Below are positions 9,539-19,279 of a stretch of DNA of 64,000 nt, piece after piece. Source of the DNA: an uncultured Sulfurovum sp. (GTDB lineage: Bacteria > Campylobacterota > Campylobacteria > Campylobacterales > Sulfurovaceae); NCBI GenBank assembly GCA_902727915.1, contig CACVAU010000089.1, positions 3,308-67,307 of the forward strand, read 5' to 3'. Numbering within the stretch: position 1 is the stretch's first letter; every line of letters starts with the position of its first letter. Position numbers and translations under genes: made by a program. The notes under the pieces were generated by a model that was given only the letters and a program-made list of their open reading frames with translations, did not search any database and was not told the origin of the DNA.

Positions 9539-9572
9539 GTGGAATTATAACATAATACCTAGCCTAAAATAT

Positions 9573-10643
9573 CTACTCAAATTCTCCTGAAAAGTTGAGT
9601 TCATAGAGTGAAGCATCGAAAGAAAAGATGTATTTACTAAACGCTTCGCTTGATAAATAGGCACTGTAGTTGTTTGTAAAGGTAATCCCTTCAACTTGCC
9701 CTTGTAGAGGAGAAGCAAAGTTTAATCGTTTTTTATTAGCATTAAAAAAGTTATTACCATGGTAATTGGTGAATGCCCATACATTAACATTTAGCAAAGG
9801 GGAGTAGGTTGTTAATAGAAGTATGTCAAGCTCTTGGTTAATACTGGCAGCTGTTACCATACCTTGAATATTAAAGGTTGAGATACGCTTAGCTATCTGT
9901 TTTCCTGCTTGGCTACTAAGTTCATAAAGGCTTGTCTGTTTGTTTTGCCAATTTTTTGAAAAAAGGTAAAGTTTGCCATTGTGAGCTATCATGGCTTCAC
10001 AGTCATGATTATGTTGTTTTGATCTTGAGGTAAAAACTTTTTGGTCGTTATAATGAAAATAAATAACTTCAGCCCTTACACTTTTTTGTGTTCTTAAAGA
10101 GGCACGAGGTATTTTGTAGACTCTAAGATCTCTACGGTTACCAAGGTTGTTTCCGAAATCACCAATATAGACATAGTTATCATCATAAGCAATGTCTTCC
10201 CAATCTTTGTTTTTTGCATTTGAAATGTTTATGGTTTTCACAATACGACCATTGCGTTCATCTATTTGATAGAGTGTTGCTCTACCTCCACTGTCATTGA
10301 AAGTCCAAAGTTTACCATCAAGTTTAATGAGTCCTGATGTCTCTTTGATGCTGTTAGGAAGTTTAAATTTTGTATTAAAATAACTTTGTCCATGTTTAGG
10401 TGTTTGTCTAACAACAGGCGCAGGAGGGTTAGGTGTTTTAGGTGGGATTACACGTTCATTTTTGGGTGCAGGTGAAGAGATTACTTGTCCTAAATTTGGT
10501 CTGTTTCCCTGAGGAATACGGTGCGAATTTGCTTGATTAGGTGCTTGTACCGTAGGCTGAGATCTTGTTATTGGCTTTGCTGAACAGCTAAGGATGAGGA
10601 GAGGAAGACTAAGTGTAATGAGGAGATTTATTTTGTTTTTCAT
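9573..10643 (-). CDS. Beta-propeller-like lipoprotein of unknown function
   Basis: A 356-residue exported protein. The signal peptide ends in a lipobox (LILSCS), followed by a Pro-rich linker of about 75 residues (many NPP and APK runs), which suggests a spacer crossing the periplasm or wall. The remainder has repeated beta-strand segments such as ETSGLIKLDGKLWTFNDSGG, DWEDIAYDDNYVYIGDFGNN and CEAMIAHNGKLYLFSKNW, as in SdiA-regulated or NHL-type propellers. No catalytic motif is visible. Single gene with its own promoter region, divergent from the transglycosylase at 10710. Confidence 0.6.
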   Translation of the reverse strand: MKNKINLLITLSLPLLILSCSAKPITRSQPTVQAPNQANSHRIPQGNRPNLGQVISSPAPKNERVIPPKTPNPPAPVVRQTPKHGQSYFNTKFKLPNSIKETSGLIKLDGKLWTFNDSGGRATLYQIDERNGRIVKTINISNAKNKDWEDIAYDDNYVYIGDFGNNLGNRRDLRVYKIPRASLRTQKSVRAEVIYFHYNDQKVFTSRSKQHNHDCEAMIAHNGKLYLFSKNWQNKQTSLYELSSQAGKQIAKRISTFNIQGMVTAASINQELDILLLTTYSPLLNVNVWAFTNYHGNNFFNANKKRLNFASPLQGQVEGITFTNNYSAYLSSEAFSKYIFSFDASLYELNFSGEFE

Positions 10644-10709
10644 ACTTAAGAGTATAGCAAAAATATATTACTTCCGTTATACTTTTAAAAATAATAATAA
10701 AGATAAATA

Positions 10710-11993
10710 ATGAATAAAATAATAAGAAACATTGTATTTCTTTTAATATTAAGTGAACTACTTGTTGCTAATTGCTCAAGCAGTAAAACTTTTTGGAAAA
10801 ATAAACTTAGTACAGAGGATTCAATAGAAACTTTTTTTATGAACAATTATAAGTGTCAAAAGTATTTTTATACGCATTTGAATACAGTAGAAAAAATTTA
10901 TTTTGATACTGTGCTGTATCCTAATAACTTAAGTGAAAGGGCTTATATTAATCGATGGAAAGCAATGTTTCTTAATGATAAAGCCTTTTTCAAACAATTT
11001 ACATTTTTTAATAATTATTTTATGAAACATCATATGAAAATAAGTAAAAAAGAGCTTTCTTGTTTTCAAAAACAAAGAGGATTTACCCAAGATTTATCTA
11101 AAAATAACTTTTATAATGCGTTGAAACAGCGTGATATGTTAAACGATGTTAGTTATCTTTATCCTTTAATACGTTGGGCTTATGTTCATAAGGGCATTGA
11201 TATGCAGTTGAGCCGAGAACGTGTACGCAATGCTGAAGATATTTTTGGTATTAAAAAAGGAAAAGTAGGCGATGCCCAACAATATGCACGGTTTATTGCT
11301 TTATTTTCTGAAGAATATGAAAGTGTATCAGCCGATCTTTCTTTGGCATTAAATATCCCTAAGATTAAAGCTTATAAACTTTTATTGGTTATTACTTATC
11401 TTGAATCACGAGGTAATATCTTTGCTGTATCAACGACAGGTGCATTTGGTCCAACACAGTTAACTTTACACTATTATATGATGTACGGTGAACCCAATAA
11501 TCCATTTTCAGTAAAAGCTAGTTTAGTGAAGTTAGCCAATAAATTTATTTATTATAAACGTATAGGTAAATCACTCGACAGTGCTGTGATTGCTTACAAA
11601 TCTGGAAGTTTAACGAAATGTCAAAATAGTAATAATCTAGGTGATGTTGATTGCCGATATTATTATGATTATAAGCGCTATATGGGTGAGATGAAATATC
11701 TTACTAGCAAGGGAGAAATTTCAAGACATTTAACAGGTAAGTCTTATTTTAATAAGGATTTTAAAGACTTTAAGCGACATAAGAATAGACATAATTTAAA
11801 ACATTATGAACCCTATCAATATGCTCTTTTAAAACAAGGTATCTTAGGAAGTAGAGCTGTTAAAAGTAAATATCTTCATGGTAGCTATTTTAATTCTTTA
11901 GGTAAAATGAAACGCAGTGACATTTATGAACTTCAAAATCATTTTGGGGTGCATAATATTGGTGTCATTTCTGATAAGAATGTGTGTTATTGA
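10710..11993 (+). CDS. Lytic murein transglycosylase (SLT domain)
   Basis: A 427-residue exported enzyme that cleaves the MurNAc-GlcNAc bond of peptidoglycan. A signal peptide covers about residues 1-20. The SLT-type catalytic region contains ITYLESRGNIFAVSTTGAFGPTQLT: the Glu of ESRG is the expected catalytic acid and AFGPTQL matches the conserved GxxGxMQ-like block. A later SAVIAYKSGS corresponds to the family's AYNxG segment. The N-terminal 170 residues are not recognised. Its stop overlaps the next start (TGATG), so the next gene is translationally coupled. Confidence 0.75.
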   Translation: MNKIIRNIVFLLILSELLVANCSSSKTFWKNKLSTEDSIETFFMNNYKCQKYFYTHLNTVEKIYFDTVLYPNNLSERAYINRWKAMFLNDKAFFKQFTFFNNYFMKHHMKISKKELSCFQKQRGFTQDLSKNNFYNALKQRDMLNDVSYLYPLIRWAYVHKGIDMQLSRERVRNAEDIFGIKKGKVGDAQQYARFIALFSEEYESVSADLSLALNIPKIKAYKLLLVITYLESRGNIFAVSTTGAFGPTQLTLHYYMMYGEPNNPFSVKASLVKLANKFIYYKRIGKSLDSAVIAYKSGSLTKCQNSNNLGDVDCRYYYDYKRYMGEMKYLTSKGEISRHLTGKSYFNKDFKDFKRHKNRHNLKHYEPYQYALLKQGILGSRAVKSKYLHGSYFNSLGKMKRSDIYELQNHFGVHNIGVISDKNVCY

Positions 11994-12955
11994 TGAAAAA
12001 GATGAAAAAAACAATTTTTATATTTATTATCCTTTTAGGAATATGTTTAGGAGGATGGTATTATAGTGTTTCTTTTGCTGTCCAAACAAGGTATGATTTT
12101 TATCATTGGACTTTTAAATATGAAGTTGAGGAGGCTCAATTATCTCCTCGATATATTAAAGTTTTAGATATTTCTTTTAATACTAATTTAGATATTAGAA
12201 GAACGCTTTTTAAAACACAGCCAACTAAGATGCTTGTGCCTGTTATTTATATTGACAATCCTTTATGGTCAAAAATGAAAGCCGAAACAATGGTAAAAAA
12301 AGTATTAAAAGCATTGGAAACAATGCCGATTAGCTACAGAGAGATTCAAGTTGATTGTGATTGGACAGATAGTACAAAAGCATCGTATTTTGACTTCTTA
12401 AAGCTTCTCAAAAAAGAAAGCATTAAAAAAATTTCAGCAACCATTCGTTTACATCAAGTCAAATATTATACTCAAACAGGTGTTCCTCCTGTAGATTATG
12501 GTGTGTTGATGTATTATAATATGAGTGACTTTAAAGATTTAAAGACTAAGAATTATATTTTAGACTTGGAACTTGCACAACGTTATCATTATAATTTTGA
12601 CGATTATCCTTTGCGTTTAAATCTTGCTTTACCTCTTTATAGTCAAGGCACAATTATTCGTTTTGAAGAGGTAGTTGGTATTATAGAAGGAATACGAGAA
12701 AATGCTTTAAATGAATATTTTAAAAAAGTAAAAAATCACTATTATAAAATTACAAAAACACATTATTTTAAAGGAAGATTACTTTATGAGGGCGACCTTA
12801 TTCGTATTGATGAAGTGAGTAAGAAAGTACTTGAAGAGAGTTTATGGCGTTTGAAGAAAGTAATGCCTAAACCAGAAGAGATAGTATTTTATCGTTGGGG
12901 TAATCGAGCATTATATGGTGAAGAATTTTTTAAGAAGTTAATTGAAAAATGGTAA
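11993..12955 (+). CDS. Membrane-anchored DUF3142-like protein
   Basis: A protein of 320 residues when started at the ATG at 11993, which overlaps the upstream stop; a GTG nine bases earlier is less likely. One hydrophobic N-terminal helix is followed by an extracytoplasmic domain with REIQVDCDWT, SATIRLHQVKYYTQTG and GVLMYYNMSDF, resembling the TIM-barrel-like DUF3142 proteins. The acidic cluster in DCDWTD could be functional but no enzyme activity is established. Coupling with the lytic transglycosylase suggests an envelope role. Confidence 0.6.
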   Translation: MKKMKKTIFIFIILLGICLGGWYYSVSFAVQTRYDFYHWTFKYEVEEAQLSPRYIKVLDISFNTNLDIRRTLFKTQPTKMLVPVIYIDNPLWSKMKAETMVKKVLKALETMPISYREIQVDCDWTDSTKASYFDFLKLLKKESIKKISATIRLHQVKYYTQTGVPPVDYGVLMYYNMSDFKDLKTKNYILDLELAQRYHYNFDDYPLRLNLALPLYSQGTIIRFEEVVGIIEGIRENALNEYFKKVKNHYYKITKTHYFKGRLLYEGDLIRIDEVSKKVLEESLWRLKKVMPKPEEIVFYRWGNRALYGEEFFKKLIEKW

Positions 12956-13004
12956 CTTAGGCTATAAGCATAATCACTCTTTAATGGAGTGAATGCTTAA
13001 GAGA

Positions 13005-13799
13005 TTAGCGTTTAGATGCTTCATACATAGGGATGGTGGTAGGTAGTAACGCTTTAATTTCAGCGATACGGTTACTTGGTGCAGGGTGTGTTGAAAGGTA
13101 TTCAGGTGGCGTTTCTCCATTCGCTCCAAATTTTTCCCAAAAAGATAAGGCTGATCTTGGGTCATAGCCTGATTTTGCAGCTAAGATTAATCCAATGTGA
13201 TCAGCTTCATACTCTTGTGTTCGTGAATGAGGTAACATAACACCAAGCTGTGTTCCAATACCAAAGGCTTGCATAACTGCTGCTGTTTGTACAGGTTGTC
13301 CTCTACTTTGCATTACAGCACCTAATACTTGTCCACCCATTTGTTGTAGTTGTCCAGAACTCATTCTTTCAGCACCATGACGTGCTAAGGCATGTGCAAT
13401 TTCATGACCCATAACAGCTGCGAGTTCATCGTCATTGGCTGCATATTTAAAAAGACCTGTGTAGACAAAAACTTTTCCACCAGGTAGACAAAAAGCATTG
13501 CCTTCTTCATCATTGTCTATGACAAAAAAATCCCATTTATAGTTAACTTTATGTAAGGCTTCTGTTGTTTTCGCAATACGTTCACCAATTCTCTTAACTT
13601 GTGCATTCTTTTGTGAATCGGTACTTAATTTTTCACTTTCTAGTACTTGTTTTGCACTTTCAAATCCAAGGGCTAACTCTTGTTGAGGAGAGACCATGAT
13701 AAGTTGATTTCTGCCAGTAATAGGTGCTTTAGAACATCCTATGAATAAAAGTGCTAAAATGATACTCGCAATTATTTGTTTTGGAAAAGTTTGTTTCAT
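13005..13799 (-). CDS. M48-family metalloprotease lipoprotein (LoiP/YcaL-like)
   Basis: A periplasmic zinc protease. The zinc motif HEIAHALARH (HExxH) and a downstream EYEADHIG motif with the third ligand are present, as in the M48C/LoiP-BepA group that controls outer-membrane protein quality. I place the start at 13799 because an AAAGGA site lies just upstream and the signal peptide then starts MKQTFPKQ; the longer frame from 13823 lacks this. The lipobox LFIGC predicts membrane anchoring. Length (264 residues) is normal for the family. Monocistronic. Confidence 0.85.
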   Translation of the reverse strand: MKQTFPKQIIASIILALLFIGCSKAPITGRNQLIMVSPQQELALGFESAKQVLESEKLSTDSQKNAQVKRIGERIAKTTEALHKVNYKWDFFVIDNDEEGNAFCLPGGKVFVYTGLFKYAANDDELAAVMGHEIAHALARHGAERMSSGQLQQMGGQVLGAVMQSRGQPVQTAAVMQAFGIGTQLGVMLPHSRTQEYEADHIGLILAAKSGYDPRSALSFWEKFGANGETPPEYLSTHPAPSNRIAEIKALLPTTIPMYEASKR

Positions 13800-13865
13800 T
13801 GAAAATCCTTTGGTGAAATGCACTTATTATATCAAAGATAATTTTTAAATACAAGAGGAGAATAA

Positions 13866-14357
13866 ATGTTTAATATTGTGTTAGTTGAGCCACAAATTCC
13901 ACCCAATACAGGAACCATCGGACGGCTTTGTGTTAATTTAGAAGCAACTTTACATTTGGTCAAACCATTGGGTTTTGACATTGATGATAAGGCAGTAAGT
14001 AGAGCAGGGTTAGACTATTGGAAAGACTTAGATTTAGTTCTTTGGGAAAGTTTTGATGCATTTTTAGAAGCGCATCCCATAGATGAAAGTGCTCATTTGG
14101 CAACTACTAAAACGGATAAACTTTATTTTAATGCAACTTTTAAAAAAGGAGATTTTATACTTTTTGGTTCGGAAACAAAAGGCATAAGAGAAGATGTGTT
14201 ATTAGCCAATAAAGCGCAATGTGTGACCATTCCAATGGGTGGAAAAGGTCGCAGTTTAAATCTTGGGGTTGCCACAGGGATTGTGACCTATGAAGCCTTA
14301 CGACAGAATTATGATGGTTTTGAAAAAATTACCATTGTCAACACGTTAGAGGAGTAG
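13866..14357 (+). CDS. trmL: tRNA (cytidine/uridine-34-2'-O)-methyltransferase TrmL
   Basis: A SPOUT-class RNA methyltransferase of 163 residues that methylates the wobble ribose of leucine tRNAs. Diagnostic motifs are EPQIPPNTGTIGRLC at the N-terminus, LFGSETKGI in the middle and IPMGGKGRSLNLGVATGIVTYEA, which forms the SAM-binding knot. Length and motif order match TrmL (YibK). It is followed after three bases by a very small membrane protein gene (14361), so both may share an mRNA. Confidence 0.92.
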   Translation: MFNIVLVEPQIPPNTGTIGRLCVNLEATLHLVKPLGFDIDDKAVSRAGLDYWKDLDLVLWESFDAFLEAHPIDESAHLATTKTDKLYFNATFKKGDFILFGSETKGIREDVLLANKAQCVTIPMGGKGRSLNLGVATGIVTYEALRQNYDGFEKITIVNTLEE

Positions 14358-14360
14358 TTG

Positions 14361-14510
14361 ATGTCCATAGGAGATATTTTATATATTATTGCCATTATTC
14401 TTTTTTCAATTATGACTTTTGCCATTATTAGAGGAAATTTTCAACGAAAGTTTGATGAGAATGGCAATAGACATGATCTTAAAAAGAAGAAAATAAAAGA
14501 AGATAAGTAG
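14361..14510 (+). CDS. Small single-span membrane protein (49 residues)
   Basis: A short frame that starts with ATG three bases after the trmL stop, with GAGGAG overlapping the trmL end as a strong ribosome binding site. It encodes one hydrophobic helix (DILYIIAIILFSIMTFAII) and a highly basic tail (FQRKFDENGNRHDLKKKKIK). The topology is probably N-out or N-in with a cytoplasmic basic tail. No known family is claimed. The good ribosome site and tight spacing make it a credible gene. Confidence 0.55.
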   Translation: MSIGDILYIIAIILFSIMTFAIIRGNFQRKFDENGNRHDLKKKKIKEDK

Positions 14511-14565
14511 TTATTATAGATTAATTAGTATACTATGGGTTCATTTTTTAAAAAGGAAATACTAA

Positions 14566-14841
14566 ATGAAAAATAGACTGATAAAAACACTTACGCTTAT
14601 GGCACTTTTGCTAACAACAGCAATGGCAGGAACATGGATTAACATTACCATTAATTTGAATGATGTTACCTTAGAAGACTTGGCATCTACCTATTATGGC
14701 GATGCCTCAGAGACAAGGATAATTTACAATGCAAATCGGGATGTCATTGGAAAAAACCGTAAACTACGAAAAGGGATGGTTTTAGAAATACCTGTGACAG
14801 AAAAGTTTAGAGATCAACCTGAGCATTTAGGTTGGAGGTAG
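14566..14841 (+). CDS. Exported LysM-like small protein
   Basis: A 91-residue protein with a signal peptide ending near AMAG. The rest looks like one LysM-type module: VTLEDLASTYYGDASETRIIYNANRD followed by LRKGMVLEIP, the usual L..LA..yYGd...w..Iy.AN....p..L..G..L.IP pattern. LysM modules bind N-acetylglucosamine in peptidoglycan. AAAGGAAATACTAA precedes the ATG. Followed by a strong hairpin terminator. Confidence 0.75.
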   Translation: MKNRLIKTLTLMALLLTTAMAGTWINITINLNDVTLEDLASTYYGDASETRIIYNANRDVIGKNRKLRKGMVLEIPVTEKFRDQPEHLGWR

Positions 14842-14847
14842 CGTTTA

Positions 14848-14876
14848 AAGTGTTCCCATTTTTTTGGGAACACTTA
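14848..14876. terminator. Strong bidirectional hairpin terminator
   Basis: Arms AAGTGTTCCCA and TGGGAACACTT form an 11-bp perfect stem around a T-rich loop. It lies between the converging ends of the LysM gene (14841) and argG (14887). Confidence 0.75.
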
Positions 14877-14886
14877 GTTTCATTTG

Positions 14887-16104
14887 TTACTTTCTATTCT
14901 TCCCAGCAATAATGAATCGTAAAGCATTTAATTTAATAAATCCTTCTGCATCTGATTGATCGTAAACATCATCTTCTTCAAATGTTGAGTGTGCTTCTGA
15001 GAAAAGTGATTTTTCTGATTCACGTCCCACAACCATAACATTTCCTTTGTATAGTTTCAGTTTGACCGTTCCTTCTACATGCTCTTGTGTTTTGTCAATG
15101 GCAGATTGAAGCATTTCACGTTCTGGTGACCACCAGTAACCATTGTAGATTAATTTTGCATAACGAGGCATAAGTTCATCTTTAAGGTGGGAAGCTTCTC
15201 TATCTAAAGTGATGGATTCAATGGCTCTATGGGCTTTTAGCATAATGGTTCCCCCTGGGGTTTCGTAACAACCACGTGCTTTCATACCTACATAACGGTT
15301 TTCTACAATGTCAATTCTTCCAATGCCATGTTTATTTCCATAAGCATTAAGCTGAGTTAAAATAGTAGCTGGACTCATGGTTTCACCATTAATGGCAACT
15401 GGGTCACCATTTTTGTAGTCTATGGAAATGTATTCAGCTTCATCTGGAGCATTTTCAGGAGAAACTGACCATAACCACATGTCTTCATCTGGTTCTTTAG
15501 AGGGGTCTTCAAGTACTAAACCTTCATACGAGATGTGTAGTAAGTTTGCATCCATTGAATATGGCGAAGCTTGACCTTTTTTCTTTTCAATTTTAATACC
15601 ATGTTTTTCGGCATACGTTAAGAGTTTTTCACGGCTATTTAAGTCCCATTCTCTCCAAGGAGCAATAACAGCAATATCAGAATTTAGCCCAAGGTAACCC
15701 AGTTCAAAACGTACTTGGTCATTTCCTTTTCCAGTAGCTCCATGACTTACAGCATCTGCACCTGTTTGGGCTGCAATTTCAATTTGTTTTTTAGAGATAA
15801 GAGGTCTTGCAATAGACGTTCCAAGAAGGTATTCGCCCTCATAAATGGTGTTTGCTCTAAACATTGGAAATACAAAATCTTTTACAAACTCTTCACGTAA
15901 ATCTAAAATGAAAATATTTTCAGCTTTAATGCCCATATCCAATGCTTTTTGACGCGCTGGTTCAACCTCTTCACCTTGTCCAAGGTCTGCTGTAAAGGTT
16001 ACCACTTCACAGTTATATTCGTCTTGTAACCATTTTAAAATAATGCTGGTATCAAGCCCACCAGAATATGCTAAGACAGCTTTTTTAATCTCTTTTTTTG
16101 CCAT
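14887..16104 (-). CDS. argG: Argininosuccinate synthase
   Basis: ArgG joins citrulline and aspartate using ATP in arginine synthesis. The 405-residue protein begins with the PP-loop AYSGGLDTS (residues about 11-19) and contains [16 protein letters not shown] [29 protein letters not shown] and [16 protein letters not shown], all diagnostic. Full normal length. It appears monocistronic, with a terminator just beyond its stop. Confidence 0.96.
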   Translation of the reverse strand: MAKKEIKKAVLAYSGGLDTSIILKWLQDEYNCEVVTFTADLGQGEEVEPARQKALDMGIKAENIFILDLREEFVKDFVFPMFRANTIYEGEYLLGTSIARPLISKKQIEIAAQTGADAVSHGATGKGNDQVRFELGYLGLNSDIAVIAPWREWDLNSREKLLTYAEKHGIKIEKKKGQASPYSMDANLLHISYEGLVLEDPSKEPDEDMWLWSVSPENAPDEAEYISIDYKNGDPVAINGETMSPATILTQLNAYGNKHGIGRIDIVENRYVGMKARGCYETPGGTIMLKAHRAIESITLDREASHLKDELMPRYAKLIYNGYWWSPEREMLQSAIDKTQEHVEGTVKLKLYKGNVMVVGRESEKSLFSEAHSTFEEDDVYDQSDAEGFIKLNALRFIIAGKNRK

Positions 16105-16349
16105 GAATATGCCTTATAAAATTTTGTTGAAATTTTAACATACTTATATCTTTATTTGGCTTTACCATTTGGATAAGCTTTTTTGCATATAAAATCATGT
16201 TTTCATATTCATATATGACAATTATATCTAATTTTATAATTAAAAATGAATATATTTACAATCATTATTGATATAAATATAATATTATAAAACTTTAAGT
16301 ATAATATATTTACTCTAAATAGTAAAAAAGAACCAAACAGGAATGAAAA

Positions 16350-16565
16350 ATGGATAAAATTCCAAGTAATATAATCAAGTCCAAAATGAAATTAAAAGGC
16401 ATTAAGTCTAAGGAACTGGCTGAATTATTAAAAGAATACGATGAGAACTTAACAGAGTTATCACTAAATAATAAGTTTAGTCGTGGTAGTTTTTCTGCTA
16501 CTTTCTTTTTTAAGTGTATGAGAGCTTTAGACATTGAAGTGTTAAGAGAAGAGGAATGGAGATAG
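16350..16565 (+). CDS. DUF6471-like small protein, remnant of an R-M locus
   Basis: A 71-residue protein (NIIKSKMKLKGIKSKELAELL and the terminal LDIEVLREEEW) resembling the small DUF6471 proteins that sit in front of DNA methylase genes and may act as HTH-type controllers. AGGAATG lies just upstream of the ATG. The next frame begins one base after its stop but is broken after 20 codons, so its usual partner is gone. Confidence 0.6.
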   Translation: MDKIPSNIIKSKMKLKGIKSKELAELLKEYDENLTELSLNNKFSRGSFSATFFFKCMRALDIEVLREEEWR

Positions 16566-16628
16566 ATGATAAATTTAAATGATATACATAGAGAATTTGA
16601 TGACGTTTTTACAATAAATAGCCGATAA
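16566..16628 (+). pseudogene. Start of a lost DNA methylase gene
   Basis: Directly after the DUF6471-like stop, an ATG opens a 20-codon frame (NLNDIHREFDDVF) that ends in TAA. The text and its coupling to the upstream gene suggest the N-terminal stub of an R-M methylase whose body has been deleted; the matching C-terminal fragment may be 16788-17162. About 160 bp of AT-rich non-coding DNA separates the two. Confidence 0.4.
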
Positions 16629-16787
16629 GCATTAAACACTAGGAAAAGTTTATTCTATAATATTTATCATAGTAATCAAATATTTTTTGTATATAAAGAA
16701 TTATATTATCCCAATTTAAATAAGCCGAATAATCAATCCAAACATACTTCATAAATTCCATTGGTGTTTAATTCTTAGCTACTATTT

Positions 16788-17162
16788 ATGAGTTATAAAC
16801 CTGATTTTTCTGTTGTTTCTAAAGTAAAAGATGAATACATAGGAACCAAAATATATATCGCTGATAATACAATTGGATACTTGTCTGTAAAAACAGCTGA
16901 TAAAGCTCATTATATTTGTTCCATACTTAATTCTAATAAGATTAAAGCTCTTTTTTCTCTGAGGTCAAGTAAAAGTAAATGGGGGATTTCCATAGATATG
17001 GTCAATAAAGTACCAATAGAGGAATATAGTAAAGAAAACAGTTTACATAATGAGTTAGTATCATTATCAAAAAAAGCACATAAATTAAAAGATATGAAAA
17101 AAATTGAAATTATTGAGAAGAAAATTAATGATTTAATTACAAATAATCATATTTTGGAATAG
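16788..17162 (+). pseudogene. C-terminal fragment of an Eco57I/type IIG-like methylase-endonuclease
   Basis: A 124-residue frame. The segment KIYIADNTIGYLSVKTADKAHYICSILNS followed by LFSLRSSKSKWGISIDMVNKVPIEEY resembles the end of the target-recognition region of N6-adenine methylase/endonuclease fusions, where proteins read ...AyylcgiLNS...  then ...ip.f. No methylase motif (NPPY) or nuclease motif is present. The remaining helical tail is Lys-rich. Together with 16350-16628 it marks a decayed R-M system. Confidence 0.55.
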
Positions 17163-17275
17163 GAATCATAATTTAAGTAACAAGCCCAATAAGCTAATTA
17201 CAAAGGAAAGATGTCTTAAAAAAGAGATAATGAGGATGTGATATAATTCTATTTGAAAAAAGATAAAGGATTTTT

Positions 17276-18277
17276 TTGCATAAAGAGTTAAATACTATTC
17301 GATTAATTAGAAATTATATGGCTGAAAAAAATCAGATTGATGAAGATACTAATAATATAGACCAAGTTTATAATGTTTTTAAATTTATTTCTGAAGAGGG
17401 TAATCAAAAATTTTATTCTCTTTATATATTAAACTATTTATACAATTTTATTGTAAGTGATGAGGTTGCAAAACGAAAAACTTCTGCTAGGGTTTTTGAA
17501 GATTTATTAGCAATATTACTTAATGGAAATATTACAGATACAAAATCAAGAAAAAATCTTCAAAGTGATGTTCCAGATTATTTTAGATTTACAAAAGATA
17601 AAATAGCAGGAAATAAACGTGAAAAGATAGATCTCTTATTTAACAATAATTATGGCGTATCGGTTAAAACTCTTATGAAAAATAATAAAGAGATTAATTT
17701 AGGTTCATTTGAAAAAAAAGTGTTATTTGATGATTTTGGTATTTTGAATGTTTTAACAGAAAGAAAAACTTCTAATGAAACTCAAATGGGTTTAGGTTCA
17801 AAACCACAACTCAAAAATTTATTTGAACATTTAGAACAAAATAATCAATATAATGAGTTTAAAATAAGATTAGTAAATATGTTTGATTATATCTTTTCAG
17901 ATGATATGATTTTAGCAATTAAAGATAAGACAAAACTTGAACTCTATTTTATTGAAGGGTCAGAGTTTACTCAGTTAATTGAAAATCATAGTCATGATAT
18001 TAATGACTTACTAACTATTCTCAATAGATGGGAAGGAAACAGTATTAGAATTGATAGAACAAAATTAATTAATACAACAAGAAGAAAAGTTGTTTTAGAT
18101 TTTTCTATTCTTGATAGAAGTATTATGAAAAAAATAAATGATTTTGATGAACTTTTACATACAAATTATATTAAATATTTTCATGAAGAGAATCGTGAAG
18201 AGTTTGAATATGAGATTATTTTAAATATTGATATTTTATTTAAGGAGTTTGAGCAAAACTTTGGTGAATTATCATGA
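17276..18277 (+). CDS. Probable type II restriction endonuclease
   Basis: A 333-residue protein with no family I can name with certainty. Its stop overlaps the start of a C5-cytosine methyltransferase, the classic arrangement of a type II R-M pair. A plausible PD-(D/E)XK core is KIDLLFNNNYGVSVKTLM (Asp, then SVK) preceded by an acidic helix RVFEDLLAILL. The start is a TTG at 17276 with AAAGGA seven bases upstream. The gene is more AT-rich than the flanking core genes. Recognition sequence cannot be predicted. Confidence 0.65.
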   Translation: MHKELNTIRLIRNYMAEKNQIDEDTNNIDQVYNVFKFISEEGNQKFYSLYILNYLYNFIVSDEVAKRKTSARVFEDLLAILLNGNITDTKSRKNLQSDVPDYFRFTKDKIAGNKREKIDLLFNNNYGVSVKTLMKNNKEINLGSFEKKVLFDDFGILNVLTERKTSNETQMGLGSKPQLKNLFEHLEQNNQYNEFKIRLVNMFDYIFSDDMILAIKDKTKLELYFIEGSEFTQLIENHSHDINDLLTILNRWEGNSIRIDRTKLINTTRRKVVLDFSILDRSIMKKINDFDELLHTNYIKYFHEENREEFEYEIILNIDILFKEFEQNFGELS

Positions 18278-19275
18278 AGGTTATTTCTTTGTTTGCTGGT
18301 TGTGGAGGATTAGACTTAGGTTTTAAACAAGCTGGATTTGATATTGTATGGGCAAATGATTTTGATAGAGAAGCTACTGAAAGTTATGGACATAATATTG
18401 GTAAGCATATTGTACATGATAGTATTTATAATATTAAGACAGATGATATTCCTGAAGCAGATATTTTAATTGGTGGTTTTCCGTGTTTGGGTTTTACTGT
18501 TGCTAAAGGGAAAAGTAGAGAGTTAGGGTGTGATTATAATCAGCTTTTTACAGAATATGCAAGAGTTTTAACAGCAAAACAACCCAAATATTTTGTGGTT
18601 GAGAATGTAACAGGTATTAAAAGTGGAAAAGAGTTTAATGATTTTTTTCATGATGTAATTTTAGAAAGTTTTATTTCAAGTGGCATTGGATATAGGGTAA
18701 AGTATGAAGTGTTACTTTCTTCAGATTTTGGGGTACCTCAGAATCGAAAAAGGGTTATTATTTTAGGAACACGAAATGATGTTGAACTGGAACCCAAGTT
18801 TCCTTTGAAGTCAATTGTAAAAAAGTTAACGCTAAGAGATGCCATTGCTGATTTACCAAAAGAATATGACATTGAAGTAAGTAATCATACAGGTAATAAA
18901 CATAAAGTCAAAATTAATGGTTATGTGGGGAACAGACAGTTGGATTGGGAAAAACCATCACCTACCATTACAGGTCGAGGAAGTAGAACTGGAGGTGCTG
19001 TGATTCACCCTCATCCTGATAGACATCGAAGACTTTCTGTTCGAGAGTGTGCAAGGATTCAATCATTTCCCGATAACTTTGTTTTTAAAGGGAGTAATGG
19101 TGCTTGTTATGCACAGATTGGTAATGCTGTTCCCCCTATTATGTCTTTTGCTATTGCGAATGAATTTAGACCTCTTTTTTCTGTAGAACGGTTAAGGTTT
19201 CAAGCGCATCAATGGAAGCTTCCTTATGCTGAGTTAATTGTTCAAAGAAATAATATACAAGCAGTCAAAAGTTAA
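18274..19275 (+). CDS. DNA (cytosine-5-)-methyltransferase
   Basis: A 333-residue type II C5 methyltransferase. Motif I LFAGCGGLDLGF, motif IV GGFPCLGFT with the catalytic Cys (Leu replaces the usual Gln after it), motif VI VENV, motif VIII FGVPQNRKRVIILG, and motif X IGNAVPP near the end are all visible. The target-recognition region lies between, around residues 190-245. It overlaps the upstream endonuclease by 4 bases and should protect host DNA from it. The pair looks intact. Confidence 0.9.
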   Translation: MKVISLFAGCGGLDLGFKQAGFDIVWANDFDREATESYGHNIGKHIVHDSIYNIKTDDIPEADILIGGFPCLGFTVAKGKSRELGCDYNQLFTEYARVLTAKQPKYFVVENVTGIKSGKEFNDFFHDVILESFISSGIGYRVKYEVLLSSDFGVPQNRKRVIILGTRNDVELEPKFPLKSIVKKLTLRDAIADLPKEYDIEVSNHTGNKHKVKINGYVGNRQLDWEKPSPTITGRGSRTGGAVIHPHPDRHRRLSVRECARIQSFPDNFVFKGSNGACYAQIGNAVPPIMSFAIANEFRPLFSVERLRFQAHQWKLPYAELIVQRNNIQAVKS

Positions 19276-19279
19276 ATAT

